The translations under genes and the position numbers were made by a program. This document shows, piece by piece, positions 12,472 to 24,693 of a DNA stretch of 56,379 nucleotides (position 1 is the stretch's first letter; the number at the start of each line of letters is the position of its first letter). Under the pieces are notes generated by a model. That model was given only the letters and a program-made list of their open reading frames with translations. It had not been told where the DNA came from and did no database searches. Source of the DNA: Chara braunii (Eukaryota; Streptophyta; Charophyceae; Charales; Characeae); the NCBI GenBank assembly GCA_003427395.1, contig BFEA01001280.1, positions 15,383 through 71,761 of the forward strand, given 5' to 3'.

Positions 12472-12560
12472 AAGAGCTAGCCTTGTGGGGCGACATGTAG
12501 GATTTGATCTCGATATCTGTCGGATAAGAGTCTAATGTGGTAACCTACTAGGCTAGCTCC
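12472..12560 (-). repeat. tRNA-like remnant, minus strand
   Basis: On the minus strand GAGCTAGCC and GGCTAGCTC pair as a terminal stem. In between are TAGCCTAGTAGGTTA (A-box-like) and GAGATCAAATCC (B-box-like), with a Lys-type CTCTTAT segment. This is a tRNA pseudogene or SINE. Confidence 0.3.
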
Positions 12561-13120
12561 TAATACAGGAGTTACTGCCGCAACATTTCGATTGAAGAAG
12601 TGATGCCCCAACAGGTCTCTCTCTTCGGGCCAACAGGCCCAACCCCTTCAAGTTGGTTAACTTCCTATTTTCGACGCGGTGGTACTCAACATTAAAAGAA
12701 CAGGTTATTGGGTCCCTTGGCTGCCGTCACAGTCCTAAGCCATCGGTCATCGGTATTATTCTTATATGTATGTATATATATTATTATTTTATTGTTCTTC
12801 TCGACTGTGATTCGAGAACAACCTGGCCGTGCAATGCACCGGTCGTATGCCTGACTCGAAGATCCTTAATAGCCACTTAGGCTCTGAATCGTGTGGCTAC
12901 TAAGTCGCACATCCCTACTTAAGGTAGGATAAATTTAGATTTAGTGTTCTAACGATCGCGCATCGATGCGGCCTTACCAAACACGGTAAGCGCCTGGTCG
13001 CACCACCAATTCCCGCTGTCCTTTCAAAAAATTCAGCCTTCTTAGTGGTAAGTTTGGTTTAAACAACTCTTACTTGACTCGTGCCCCATCAAGTCCCCGA
13101 AAAAAAAACAAAAGCCAGAT
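12561..13120. other. Noncoding spacer before the giant element
   Basis: It contains an inverted repeat GGGCC-AACA-GGCCC near 12629 and TAGCCAC/GTGGCTA at about 12871-12900. No gene is recognised. Confidence 0.4.
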
Positions 13121-13125
13121 ACCGT
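13121..13125. repeat. Target-site duplication, left (ACCGT)
   Basis: ACCGT directly precedes the TGTCGG start of the 5' LTR and is matched by ACCGT directly after the 3' LTR end at 41946-41950. Five bases is the usual gypsy duplication length. Confidence 0.65.
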
Positions 13126-13132
13126 TGTCGGT

Positions 13133-13158
13133 GCGAATACCCTTACAAGGGTATCCGC
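13133..13158. repeat. Hairpin at the LTR 5' end
   Basis: The core ATACCCTT/AAGGGTAT is an 8-bp inverted repeat, extended by GCG/CGC with one A-C mismatch. It begins 7 bp inside the LTR and recurs at 33167-33192 and, inverted, at 7670-7695. Confidence 0.7.
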
Positions 13159-16100
13159 CCTGGATTTTACATATGACAGAAAATAAGTTCGAATCGGAAT
13201 TCTCGAGTACACCGTGTGAGTCGCGGCAGTCCTCTGACCGAAAGTTTGACCAGAATGTCTAGAAGTAGAGAGTGTGTGGGCGCGCGTGATCTCTTTCCCT
13301 ATGGATGATTATAGAGTCGGCGCGGTTGCCAGCTGCCTTGTTTTTTTTTTATTATTATTTATTTAATTAAGATTAATTGATATTTTATTTTGATTGGTAC
13401 GTTTTACTGAGATATGCGTGCGTACGTGGGAGCCCGCCTCGACGACAGTGTGACTTTGTGTGGTGAGCAGAGGGTGCGAGGAAATAGAACGCACTTCATG
13501 TCTCAACACAGTAGGTGCGGGAGCTTGGCGGGCGTAGAGTGTTGACGGCACTGTGCGGACCTTTGGGGTATGGGGGTGTGCGGCGCAAGGGTGACAAGGC
13601 AATGGCCCCGGATTCCTTACTTTTAGGAGGTCCTTTTTTTTTTTTTTTTTTTTTTCCCCAGTTTTATTCGGGTTCCAAGACTGTGGTGAGACCGACGGGT
13701 TTAGTTCAGTGAGCACGCCATTGAAAAGTAGAAATGCAGACCCGAGTTCAGGCTCCAGCGTGTTCGAGAGGCTGCTGAAAATCTCTCCCTCGCGTTCATC
13801 TTGAAAGGCACGGGCCAAGGAGTTTAACATGCATACAAGTTGGTGGGTGATTAGCCCACGAGGCGGAAGGAACCCGGGCTGCGCGGGCCCTTTGCGTGTA
13901 TGCCGCCCACCAGCCGCGAGCCTGCGGTGGAAGTTTTGAGTGTGAGCATAACGTTGGGACTCGAAAGATGGTGAGCTCTGCCTTGAGACAGGGGACAGGG
14001 AGGTGCTAGTGGGAGGCCGCTACAGCAATGGCTGGGCGGCGCTGTCCCGCGGCTGTTCTCGTGGGACCCCTTCTCCGCTACGGCCTTCAAAGTTCTCATT
14101 TGAATAATTGCTACTACCACCGAGAACCGCACTAGGCTCGATCCCTAGATCCCAACCTTACCTATGTACAACAGCTGTGCCGGTCCCGAACCTTGAACCT
14201 GCGACCTGTGTATTAGTGGTCATAGGTAGGCCTTTGTAGGGTCTGTAGGTAACAGGGATTTGATCTATAGACCAGTAGGGTAGAGGTCTAGTTGTAGTCC
14301 CCTAGGAGGTCAGCAAGCGTTTTAGTAGTGTGATTAGAACAGGCCCACGTTCTAGGCTGAGACGAGTGGTGAGGTCAACCGGTAGGACCCTAGTGTGATT
14401 GCACGAAGTCCACGGTACGACGACCTACAGACGGTGGAAGAGCCCAGACAGTCCCGGTCTGGCCGAGCAAAATACCAAGGGCACAGTGAGCACCAAGGAC
14501 AGATGGCAAAGGGCAGGCCAACGAGTCTCCGAAGTATAAATCAAGGGGCAGCACCCACCAATTCTTTGATTCCTGTGGAAGCCTTGCGGGAGCGCTGTTT
14601 CATTGTCGGGTTGAAGGAGGCGTGCGACACGCACTGGGTCGATGAGGCAAGGCAGGGAGGCTACGGGCAGCTAAGAACGGGTGAACAAAGGGTCGGATCT
14701 GGGCGCAGGATCGCGCCGGGTGCATCCAACCAAAGGAGAAACGGAGATGGCACGGTGGTAAGACGAGGCGTAGCACCCGAAAGGGAGTCACAAAGGACTG
14801 AGCAAGCGGAGCACAGGACGGGAGACTGGAGAACCAAAGGATCGAAGAAAAAAAAAAGGGAGAGGGTGAAGAACCTGGATGGGTTTGATGCCAGGTTCAT
14901 GTGGAAATGAAGTGGGCTATGGCGGAGAGTGGGGGAGTACGAAGTGAGTAGTTCGCCCAATTCTCGGTAGAATCAGGCAAACAAAGACTTGGTTCCATAA
15001 TTTTGGAGTAAGGCGAGTCCAAATCCAATATTAGTTTCAGTGGAAAGTTAGTAGAAATGGGAGGTTGAAGAAACGTTGGTGCGCGGGGGATAGCGGATCG
15101 GAGGAGGGAGAGGATGAAAGAATGTTTATCTCGTCCGTTTCCGGACGAAATCGGGCGAGGGAGGAAGCGAAGTGGGGGTTTTCGAACGCTGCGAGTTAGA
15201 ATATGAAGTCGGTTTTTGTAATAGGTTAGTAGGTTATGAGTTAGCAGAGAAAGGCATGGCGCAGACAGGCTATGTCAGGGTGGGAGAGAAGATGTAGAGT
15301 TCACCCGCTCCTTGATGAAGCTGGGAGAGGCAAGGATCGTTTTGGGGGTTCTTGGTAGTTGTGAGTCAGATTATGAGTTTAAGTTTTCAGTGTTAGTAGC
15401 CAGGTTTTGAGATATGACGGATTGGAATCGCGGGCAAAAAAGAAAATAAAATAATAAAATATTGGGAACGAATCTTCCGCTTAAAACACGACTAGATTCA
15501 TTCGTTTTTTTTTTTTTTTTTTTCTTTGTCTTTCTTTTTTTGGGTGGTCCCCACGCCCTCCGGATTAGCACACTACCCCTGATTTTCTCCATGAATCGCT
15601 ACAGATTGAATCAGGCCTTGATGATGGCCTGATACTTTCACCACTAAAGAAGAGTGTGAGCTGCATTGCGGAGTTGTGAAAACGTGATCAAAAGGAGAAT
15701 GAACCAGCGGAGAGGGACAGCATAGCAATAGAGAGAGAGAGAGGTCACCTGAAATTGGGAGCGTGGGAGCAACCGAGCTGCGCGCTGTGATACCTTGCCA
15801 GGAGGCATGTATCTGCCCGTTTTTCAAGCGGTGGATTCACTGCGGCTCTGTTTATCGTATCGACNNAAGTATTACGAGATCGGTCTACAGGCGGTGGAAA
15901 AGGTTTGAGCCGAGAGATCNGGCTCTAANATAAGACTCATTCTCCGTGTAGCACGTGAAAGTATGACAGTGCATGGGCGGCAAGCAGCATACTGAGTGAG
16001 TACGCCTGCCCNTTTCTTAGTGGNAGNNCCATTCCTATGTTGAGGAGGGCTTGAGGCNGNAGATGTACCCCGGCTCANTCATCTGAGCTCGTTGCAAGGG

Positions 16101-17649
16101 GTCAGCGTTGTGACTTAAAGGAGTGGCGGAGTTTATCAAGGTGGTCGTGATAGTTACGGTGTGCTGATGTTGCTGCAGACTGTTGCTGCAGGCGGACTGT
16201 TAAGGTTGCCGTTGGGGGCGAGGTGCTTTTGTGGACTGCAGTGGAAGANTGTGGGNTGCAGTGGAAGACTGTGGACTGNAGCGGAGGATTNTGTGCTACA
16301 GGACTACGGACTACGAAACTGTGGACTGTGGTCCGCTGTGAACCGTTGTCGTTGCTGCTGGTTTATATCACTGTGAACTGCTGGTGCTGCGGGATGTGGA
16401 CAGGNTATTTGTTGCGGATGACATATGAACTGTGGCTGACTNCTCCGAGCCTGGTGTGTTAANTTGTTACACACNGCGGGCCTGCTGCGGCATGATTTTA
16501 TACCACAGGCCACTGCAGCATCCAGAGATTGCACCTGCCGTTGGTGGCTACTGCTATCTGTGGCCCCTGCATATTGCTGCGGACTGCTGCTGGCCGACTG
16601 CGGCTAGCAAATGATATTGTTGTTGGCTACTATTTGCTGCTACTGATCGGCATCGTTGTGTATAGCCGCTGCTACTGTTGGCCAGGCATGGACTGCAGCT
16701 ACTTACCGGACTACAGACTACGGACTGCGGATCTATAACGCTGTGCCTCGGTGGTAGTGTTGGTTGTGTATGGACTGCTGGCTGTTGGTTTTGTCCGCAT
16801 AAGAAACGGTAGATAGCGCTCTTTCGAAGAGAGGTTGTTGGAAGGCAGGACCGTTACGGGCTGCGCGCGGACTGTCGTTGTTGACCTTGCGCAAGCTGCG
16901 GCCCTTGGTGGTTTCCAGGGCGTGGCCAACTAGTGGAGGCCGCTGTTGTTGATCGCTGCATACTATTGCATACCGCAGCGGTTATCACTGACTGTTGCAA
17001 TCTACGGTGCCTCGACAGGTGAACTTGGGGGGGGGGACGTGATTGAGCCTTGGAAGGACGGGTTATTGCTGCGGATTGAGGAAGTCGTCAGACGTGCGGC
17101 CTCGGTGGCTGATTCAGAGTTTGACCAAACTGTTACTTTCTAACTGTCATTGCGGGGCCCTCAGGAGTATCAAGATTACGAGGCCCTCTCCAGTGAGCTT
17201 GAGAGCACCCCTCTTGTATCTGAGAGTCTCAAACCATCTTCCTCTATCCTTCTTACTCTAAGTCTGGTATTGTTCTGAGGGGAAGGCGGCAGGCGGGATT
17301 GTAACCCGTAGGACTGCATCAAGACTCTGGGGGAGTCTGCCCACCGATTGCGGGAGCTCTGCCGGAGCCTAGGCGAGGCTCTAGAGGCGGGGAATTGACA
17401 GGTAACCTTTGCGTTTTTCCTCTATACACCTGAGATATAACCCCTATCTGTACTACCTGATGCATCTCTGACTGAATATTTGGTTTGACTTTAGGGGATT
17501 GAACCAGACTAAGTAAAGGAATATCTGTGAAATCTCAGTTTCAGCTTTGTTTGTTTGTATGAACTCAGAATGTTAAAAGGAACTGCATCTGGGGGAACGG
17601 CAGGATGGGTTTTTGTTTTGCTTGATGGTTGATTGGGTCGTTAAGGCTG

Positions 17650-18585
17650 AGGAGTCCCCATAAGTTTGGGAAACCGCAACGCTTTGTTTTATTATGGTTT
17701 GCATGGAGAAGTCAGACCCTTCTATAAGTTTAGGGGGTCTGATTACTCTGGAGGCTGGGATGTCCCCATAAGTTTGGGGAGACCCAGTGATGTGGTTTGC
17801 ATGGAGGGTCAGGCTGTTATGTAAGTTCAGGTGGCCTGACTGCTCTGACCTGTAAGGGGGTTTTGATTGTGCTGGAATTTCAGGGACTAAGGCGCTCAAT
17901 AAGTTTTTGCCTTGGGTTGCCTTGTTTTCATTGAGATTTTGTTGTCTTTTGGTTTCTGAACGAGGAGGCTGAGCTGTTCTGTAAGTTCGGGTGGCGTAGT
18001 CTCTTCCTCCTCTTTATTCTGAAGAATTAATCTTGGCAAAGAGGCACTCTTCTGTAAGTTCAGGGGGTTTGACTCGATGTCACACACATAATGGCTCAGA
18101 TAGAAACGAATCCGGCAGAGAGTTAGGACCCTTCTGTAAGTTCAGGGGGTCTGGCTCAAAGCCTTGCACATGCTGGAACCCAATGGTTAAAACTTGGCTA
18201 AACTTTATTACTACTCTATCTAAGAACGAGCTAATCAGAATGTTCTATAAGTTTATGTGGTCTGACTATAGCCGTATCACAACTTGAAGAAAGTACAACG
18301 AAAAATAGAATTGATGGTAAACTGAGGCAGGCTGAACTTAAGTTAGTTCAGTCATATGTAGCCTTAGAAGGCAAAGGTAAAGATAAGTATATATAACTTG
18401 GATACTTTAAACAGTCGAGGGCGACTAGAATGGTGTAGTCATGTGCCAAAGAAGAAAAAAGTAGTTGTGCCCTCTGTTTGTGTATATTTGGCAAGGTCAG
18501 AATGCTTTATAAGTTTAGGTATTCTGACTCTAGGCCAGGCTAAGTTGACTCAGAGTTGTTCTGTAAGTTAAGGTGGTCTGACCTA
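17650..18585 (+). repeat. Array of AACTTA/TAAGTT-loop hairpins, 5' LTR
   Basis: About ten short hairpins share the loop TAAGTT on this strand, with short inner stems (usually CTG/CAG or CTA/TAG) and different outer stems. Several carry base changes relative to the other LTR copies; for instance 17656-17671 reads CCCA-TAAGTT-TGGG with full pairing. Confidence 0.7.
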
Positions 18586-18859
18586 TTCCTTATGTAAGCT
18601 GGGGATAATGGGTGTTTGTTCAGGATTGACTTTGGGATGGTGAGAGTACTTACCTTTGTGGTTTGGCCTGCATGTGATTGAGTGAGGCCACTACTTAGTC
18701 TGAGTTTCAGTTTGATCGGTAGTTGCTTTAGTCGCTCGCCACGTGCTAGAGCCCTAGGAGTTAATTTCAATTCCTGCATTTTCTGAGCTAAGTTTTTTTA
18801 CTTAGGTCAATTATCGCATTTTCTGGGATCTTTTATTATACTTGGCCTTGTATAAATCT

Positions 18860-19385
18860 TGGCAAGCAACTTTCTCTACGGGAAGCGCTGCCGAAATTTC
18901 GACAAATCCAAAGAGTTAGTCAAATCTTGATTTGTCCAAACTTGACTTGTCTTTCTGACTTATGAAAAATATGGGAAGCCTCCTTTTCTAAAGGGAGTGC
19001 TGCCCAAATTTTTGCTAATTCAGGGAGTTATTCTAAAGTTTGGCTTATCAAAGCTTGACTTGTCGTTTCATTATATCTAACTTAGTAAAAATTTGGAAAG
19101 CCTCCTTTTCTAAAGAGAATGCTACCCAAATTTTTGCTATTTCGGGGAGTTAGTCAAATTTCTGACTTCTCAAAAGTTCAATTTGTCTAGATTTCATATA
19201 TGGCTTAATATAATTCTGGGAAGCCTCTTTTTCTAAAGGGAGTGCTGCCCAAAAAATTTTTGATTCAGGGAGTTGGACAAAATTTGGACTTTGGAGAGTC
19301 AAGGGTTATTTCTGATTTCATATCCTACGGGAAGCGCTGCCGAAATTTTTCTGATTTCAGAGGAGTTAGATTATTTTCGATAGGT
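18860..19385 (+). repeat. Tandem repeat, about 122-bp unit, 5' LTR
   Basis: This corresponds to 1425-1960. The GGAAGCGCTGCC and GGGAGTGCTGCCC motifs alternate with TTTTCTAAAGGGAG-type palindromic segments. Confidence 0.6.
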
Positions 19386-21592
19386 GGCGCTAGAGAGTGT
19401 TATATGGAGGTGTGCTATGGAGGTTTATCCCTCATATGCTGATGATTTTAGTCTGGGCTTTGGACCTATCTTGTGTTACAGGTCCTTTGGGTTGTCTGAT
19501 TCAAGGTCAGGACTAAATTCAGCTTGATCCCTTGAGGATCATTATCTGTTATCACTGATAACAGGTCGGTTGTCGATTCGTCGGTTTACGGCTCAATTCC
19601 AACTCACCTTCCTCACTCGACCTAAAAGGCTTTAGCCCTGGTGATTTTATTGTTTCATTCAGGTTTCATCCGGACTTTTATTGAATGGTCATTTAACAAT
19701 GGTACTGAGTATTTAATTAAGGTGTGGTTGGACAAGAGGTTGGGGCTTGCATGGCTAAAGCGAGGGGTATGAGTGTTGAAGATGGTTGGGGTTGACTCCG
19801 TGTAGTGCGTGGGCTGTTGATTGACTCGTTGATGTGATTCGCAGGTATGTGCTATGAATCAAATTCTGGATGTGGTTGCCTGCGATCACATATATACGTA
19901 TGGCTGTGAGGACCCCAATGAGACTGTGAGAAGTGATCGTCACATACTTCCCCCTGTTATATATATGCATATATATCAGTTTATTTGGGATGAATACTTG
20001 CATTGGCTAAAGGGCCCCCATACTAAAAGCCTGCTCAGGGGTTAAGACTAAAAAAGACCTAGGGTAGATCCTTCCTTTTATTTGGTTTTACTTCTTAAGG
20101 ATTTTTCTTAGTCGGACGTTGGTCCTTGGCCGGGATTCGAGCTCCTTGTCCAGGACATCCCAAGCCCTAGGCTCTGCAGGGAAGAGGTTTTCCCTAGCGC
20201 AAAGCCTATTTGTCTTGCCTACCGAGACGCTTAGACCAAAGGCCGGAGGTCTCGTGGCAGCTGCACGGCTATTCCTTCAGTCGTGCAATGTCATGAAGGA
20301 TCAGACCCTTAAGACACTTCGAGCCTAGCACTAGAGTGTCATAATCGGTGCTCGGATCCACGAGGGACCGCTTGGTTATGGGCACTACATAGTACGCCAT
20401 CGTTGCGACTACGTGCGTACGCCTGCATCGCGGGTTGGTATGAGATAGGCCCTCAGCCGCGCGACTTTATATGAAAATCCCGAGCGCAACGTTTTACCGC
20501 CCTAGTGTGTAAAAAGTTATGGGATTACAAAGGGACCGACGCATATGGGCGAATGTTTAAGATTGCTATAAGCCGCCAACGCCGCGCGAAAAAGGGAGGG
20601 TACCCCGGGGCTATGATTTTGTTTACTAGGCAGGAAACCTTCGGCCTATTCCTTATCTTTTGCTCTTTGGAGTTTTTATAGTTGGACGTTATAGTCTGTG
20701 GCAGCTGTCGAAGTCAAACCCCTTCATGTTCGACCGCCACGACAGCTTAAAGCTGTCTACTCAACCCCTCTGCACAGGGTGCAGAAGAGGGTGTGGTCTT
20801 CAACCACGCATGGCGGTTGTCGAGCGTCGAGAGATTAACCCTCAAGGCGCGTGTCAGCCGACACTTGAGTGTCGAACGTGACCCTCGCGATTAACGGGGA
20901 CCGAGTGAGTATGGGTACCTCATAGTATGCCTTCATTGCGACTGATTGCGCACGTTTGCATTGCAAATCGATATGCGATAGCCCTGCGTCCGCGCGGTTT
21001 TATATTAAGTCTCATGCGCAACGCCTATTCGAACTCCGCATTGAAAAGTTATGGGACGACTACCGAGGGGCTAGGAGCGTTGTCGCGTTGTTGATGTTGT
21101 GTTATTTCGTACGTGTGTGTGTGGGTTTTATTTTTGTGTTCGTAAAGTGGTGTGAGCGTGATGTTTAGGATGCGTCCTAGTCGACCGACGACGAGCCGCG
21201 CTTGGGACTTCAGCCCCCCATGATGCCGGTTCGCGTGCGGGTCCGATAGAGGAGTATTATCGCGCGTACCCCCTATGCTACAGCGGACGAGAAACGCCCT
21301 CGGCTGGTCCACCTCTGCGATTGCAACTGATTAGCTTTCGTACTGTGGACTGGTAGCTCGCCACGGAAGGGAGGTGACAGCTCCCGTAAGGTGTAGGTAA
21401 ATCGTGCCTCGCGTAGGCCCTATCATGTCGTAGGGGCTCGCGAGAGGTATGGCTGGCGCACTCGGCCGGAGCGGCTTAAGGAAGCTCCACATGTGTGATT
21501 TGCGACGAGGGATTTAAAACAACTCCTGCGTGACGCGGCCGGGAGGGTCTCGCGTTGCCCTGGTGCGGTGCCGGACCGATGCGCTCGACAAG

Positions 21593-21602
21593 TGGCGCCG
21601 TG
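21593..21602 (+). other. Primer-binding site and start of internal region
   Basis: TGGCGCCGTG starts 2 nt after the 5' LTR end. TGGCGCCGT is complementary to the CCA-tailed 3' end of plant tRNA-Asp (a frequent gypsy primer), as I know that tRNA; the match weakens after nine bases. The leader continues to 21909, with one short upstream ATG frame near 21657. Confidence 0.6.
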
Positions 21603-21696
21603 TTGGTGATAACGGAAAACCTATCATTGTCCCTGGTGGAACGACATCCGGGTATGAGAAGTGAATAGGAAAAAGGCATAAAGGAAGGACAAGAAG

Positions 21697-21882
21697 GTAA
21701 GAAAAAGTAATGAGTGACTAAGTATAGGTGAAAAAGTTTACCTACCTGAGTTAGGGAAAGTATGAAGGACGATCGTGCTAGCATTGGGTAAAGTATGCAG
21801 TAAGGGTTAGGCAGAGCGGAAGGAATAGACCGGTCAAGGTGAAATGTTGAATAAAGGAGTGTGCTTGTTTTTCTCTTATCAG
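21697..21882 (+). other. Probable intron in the retrotransposon leader
   Basis: The donor AAG|GTAAGA (GT at 21697) and the acceptor TTTTTCTCTTATCAG|GG (AG at 21881-21882) fit plant splice consensus. The acceptor lies 27 nt before the gag start codon. The interval contains several ATGs that splicing would remove. No transcript data are available, so this is inferred from sequence only. Confidence 0.45.
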
Positions 21883-21909
21883 GGAGCTTGAGGAGAAGAG
21901 TTTGTCAAC

Positions 21910-23352
21910 ATGTCGCAAGGCAGCGGCGCGTCGGGTGCTCCCAAAAAAGGCCTGACGCTCGATGACCTTATCGCGGCTATTGACAGGCATGAAAGAAATA
22001 CAAGCAACATCCCCAAGGTCGATACCTTCCATTTTTGTGGGGAGAGAGTCTCAGAATGGCTGGGGCGGGTGGAACAAGCTCTGGTCGGGCGGTTGGATGT
22101 CATAAAATTTCAGCGCATTCTCCAGTACGTTCACAACTACCATCAAGAGGTGAAAAAAGTTATAGACGCAGCCCGAGGTAGCTGGGAAAGGTTCGAAGAG
22201 GGAATGCAGAGGAAGTACCGCCTGGGAGATGGACTATTGACCACTGCGGACCTTGAAGCAATGAACAAGGAGGATTTTACNACGATAGGGGCCTTTGTTC
22301 AGGAGTTCAAGAAGAGGGCGCGGAAGGTCCATGGGATTTCAGAGGAGGCAAAGTGCGCCATCTTCCTGGGACTACTCACGGCATCAGAGGCCGTTGAGCT
22401 GACGAGACATGGAGGGGGTAGCACCAAACTCACATGGGCCACCATTGACAGATGGGTGGAAGTTGGATGTTTAGACCAGGTGGAGCAACGTCAGGCACGC
22501 CTGCAAAGGCAGAAGAGAAAGGAAAGAGATGCGACCGCTTCTGGGACCCCGGGGGTAACAAGGATTGTTACAGACGTACTGGCACAGCTGGGGTATGCGA
22601 CAGAGCCGGTGGTGCAAAGGAGGGTAGTAACGGCTGTCCAAGTGAAGGGAAAGGAGCCGGTGATAGAGGAGGTTGTTCAGGAGGAGCTCTTGGAAGAGGA
22701 AGAGCTGGTGCCGCAGCGCCTGACGAACGCCCAACGCAAAGTGCGTAACTTGGCGTAGGGCGGACAGAGATCAGGAAAAGTGGAGGCGCCGCAGGCCTTG
22801 ACAGCAACCCCTTTAAATGTGGTGGCTCCATCATCTTATACGGGCCCCTCGCAAGGAGGGGCGCCCTTCTACGGACAGTGGCCCTGGCCGGTGATTAATG
22901 CAATCGTACCATGGGGTAGCCCGCCGCCAGTAGCCGGACCACAAACGTGTATGTTGCCACCCATTTACCCCGCAGCCTTGGCTCAGCCTGTGGCCCCGCC
23001 ACCGTCACCCGCTCCCAGTTCACAGGGAAGCGTGGTAGGAGGTGGGAAGCAGGGGCAGGGCAATCAAGGCAACGGAGGGAGGGGTGGAGGAAGGGGGCGA
23101 GGCAGGAATGGCGGCAGAAGAGGAGGGTAATGGAATAGTAAAGGCCGAGGAAACCAAGGCCAGGGGTACCAAGGCCAGGGGAATCAAGGCCAAGGGTACC
23201 CAGGCCAGGGGTATCAAGGCCAGGGGGATCAGGGAAGTCTGGGGTATGGGAGACCCCGTTTTGACTGGAGGACGGCCATCTGCCAGCACTGTGACCAGCA
23301 AGGCCACACCATAAGGTTCTGTAACATAAGACGGGAGGACGAGAGGAGCGGG
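21910..23352 (+). pseudogene. gag: gag (capsid and CCHC nucleocapsid), two in-frame stops
   Basis: One frame runs from ATG 21910 but is broken by TAG at 22756 and TAA at 23128. The first 282 residues look like a retrotransposon capsid: an N-terminal segment ending in a conserved tryptophan region near residue 46, then a helical, charged body and a Glu-rich end. A Pro-rich stretch follows, then a Gly/Arg-rich stretch, then a repeated GQGYQ-type pentapeptide region (23151-23234). A CCHC knuckle, C-x2-C-x4-H-x4-C, lies at 23281-23322. Gag would package RNA into cytoplasmic particles. Its position straight after the leader and upstream of protease in the same frame is normal. Stop read-through is conceivable, but the other stops downstream make decay the better explanation. 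Confidence 0.75.
23151..23234 (+). repeat. 15-bp tandem repeat inside gag
   Basis: Units of the form AAGGCCAGGGGTACC repeat about six times in frame and encode a Gln/Gly/Tyr-rich pentapeptide run just before the CCHC knuckle. Such runs are prone to slippage. Confidence 0.7.
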
Positions 23353-24693
23353 ATGATCTCCTCCACCATGGATGGGAACATTTACGATCAGTTTGGGGAG
23401 GCTATTGACAGAAGGCTTGGAGGAGTGAGAGCGGAAGCCCAACGAAGGGCGGCAACTGGGCCGTCACCCCCTGCCACGATCAAGCTATGGCAGGAAAAGG
23501 AGGAACCACCGATTGGGGTAGAGGAAGTGGGGAACGACGAGGAAGTGACTCAAGGACCACGTGGAGGAAGTAGGAGGGAAGAGCCCATAATCATCGAATC
23601 GGATGATGAAGACGAGGAAAGAAGGATGAAATCGCCATCCGTCTTATTGAGGAAGATGGAGCACCTACTGAAGAAGGTGGGAAGGTACCTTCAGAAGTTG
23701 GTAGACCTCTGCGACGAAGTGAAGAGATGGAGGTCTAACATCCCCAAGGTGTTCCTCTATGACTCCGTCCCGGAGTCAGCGAGTGGGCGACCCGAAGTAA
23801 ATGTGGTGGGGTCGTGCCCACAATCGGGAATGATGGGGAGACCCCTCACCTCGCAGGCCCGGCTGGCACAAGCAGCGCGAACGAGGAATCAAGCCAAGGC
23901 CAGTGCCAGCCAAGAGCCTCCGAGGAGGGAGCCCGAACCGGGGAAAAGAAAGGAGGCTGTGGAAGTGGAGGATGACGACAATGAGGAGGAAGAGGACGAG
24001 AGGCTACGCAGAGAAGAGGATCAGAAAGCGGAGCAGCGGGCAAGGCAAAAGGGAGCCAGGGGAGAGGTCGAGCCGGTCGTGTGTGACGGACCGCCCAAAA
24101 GGAAGAAGTATGCGGTTCAGTTGGAGGAGAGGGTTGACGTGGAGAGAGTGATCGATCGGCTGCTAGAAAGGCATAATGACTTCGTGACTCTGAAGGAAAT
24201 CCTGGCGTCAGCCCCGCGACTCCGCGATGAATTGAAAGGGAGGTTGTCACGGCGCTTGGTGTCCAACGTCCATCTAGGCACGATTCTGCCCAAGGAGGGA
24301 GAGTGGGCGGAGTCAGGCACGAAGATGGATTGGAAGTGCGTGGCCTGCGACACGGTGGATTTAGTGGTGAAGGGCTCCAAGTGTGCAACAATGGTGGACA
24401 CCGGGGCGGAAATGAACATCATCCGGGAGGCGGATGCTATCAGATTCGGGCTAGACATAGACCGATATGAATGCGGTATTTTGCACGGGGCCAGCTGCAA
24501 GGCCGTGTTTTGTGGGAGAGCGTCGAATGTACTCATCGAGGTTGGAAACGTGAAGGCCCGAGCTTGCTTCTTGATCATGTCGGACGTGGACCATGGGATC
24601 CTCCTAGGGAGGTCATTTTTGAGTAGGACAGAAACCGTGATGTTCAACAAGCATGACGGTACTCTGATCCTCCTCCTATGTGACCCTGCCTGA
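23353..24693 (+). pseudogene. Linker and aspartic protease of the gypsy polyprotein
   Basis: This continues the gag frame without a break to TGA at 24691. The first 300 residues are highly charged, with long Glu/Asp/Arg blocks, and have no recognisable fold. The C-terminal 110 residues are a retropepsin: catalytic DTGA at 24397-24408 preceded by hydrophobic residues, and the second conserved block ILLGRSF near 24600-24620. The enzyme would cleave the polyprotein in the particle. The protease itself appears complete and keeps its catalytic Asp, but the TGA cuts it from RT. Being in frame with gag suggests a single Gag-Pol polyprotein in the ancestor. Confidence 0.75.

Larger units (their letters stand above)
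13126..21590 (+). repeat. 5' LTR, 8.5 kb
   Basis: It is collinear with 33160-41945 over its full length, with only small indels seen. It begins TGTCGG and ends CGACA. Inside are a terminal hairpin (13133-13158), poly-T near 15505-15525, a hairpin array (17650-18585), a 122-bp tandem array (18860-19385) and a two-fold repeat of about 570 bp (20107-21160). Ns at 15865-16480 fall where it is nearly identical to the 3' LTR. Long open frames here differ between copies and I do not accept them as genes. I could not place the U3/R/U5 borders or a promoter. Confidence 0.8.

Noticed and set aside
14395-14910. 171-residue sense frame in the 5' LTR
   Set aside because: The 3' LTR equivalent is split by a stop and the left copy is open over a different span. 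No domain is visible.
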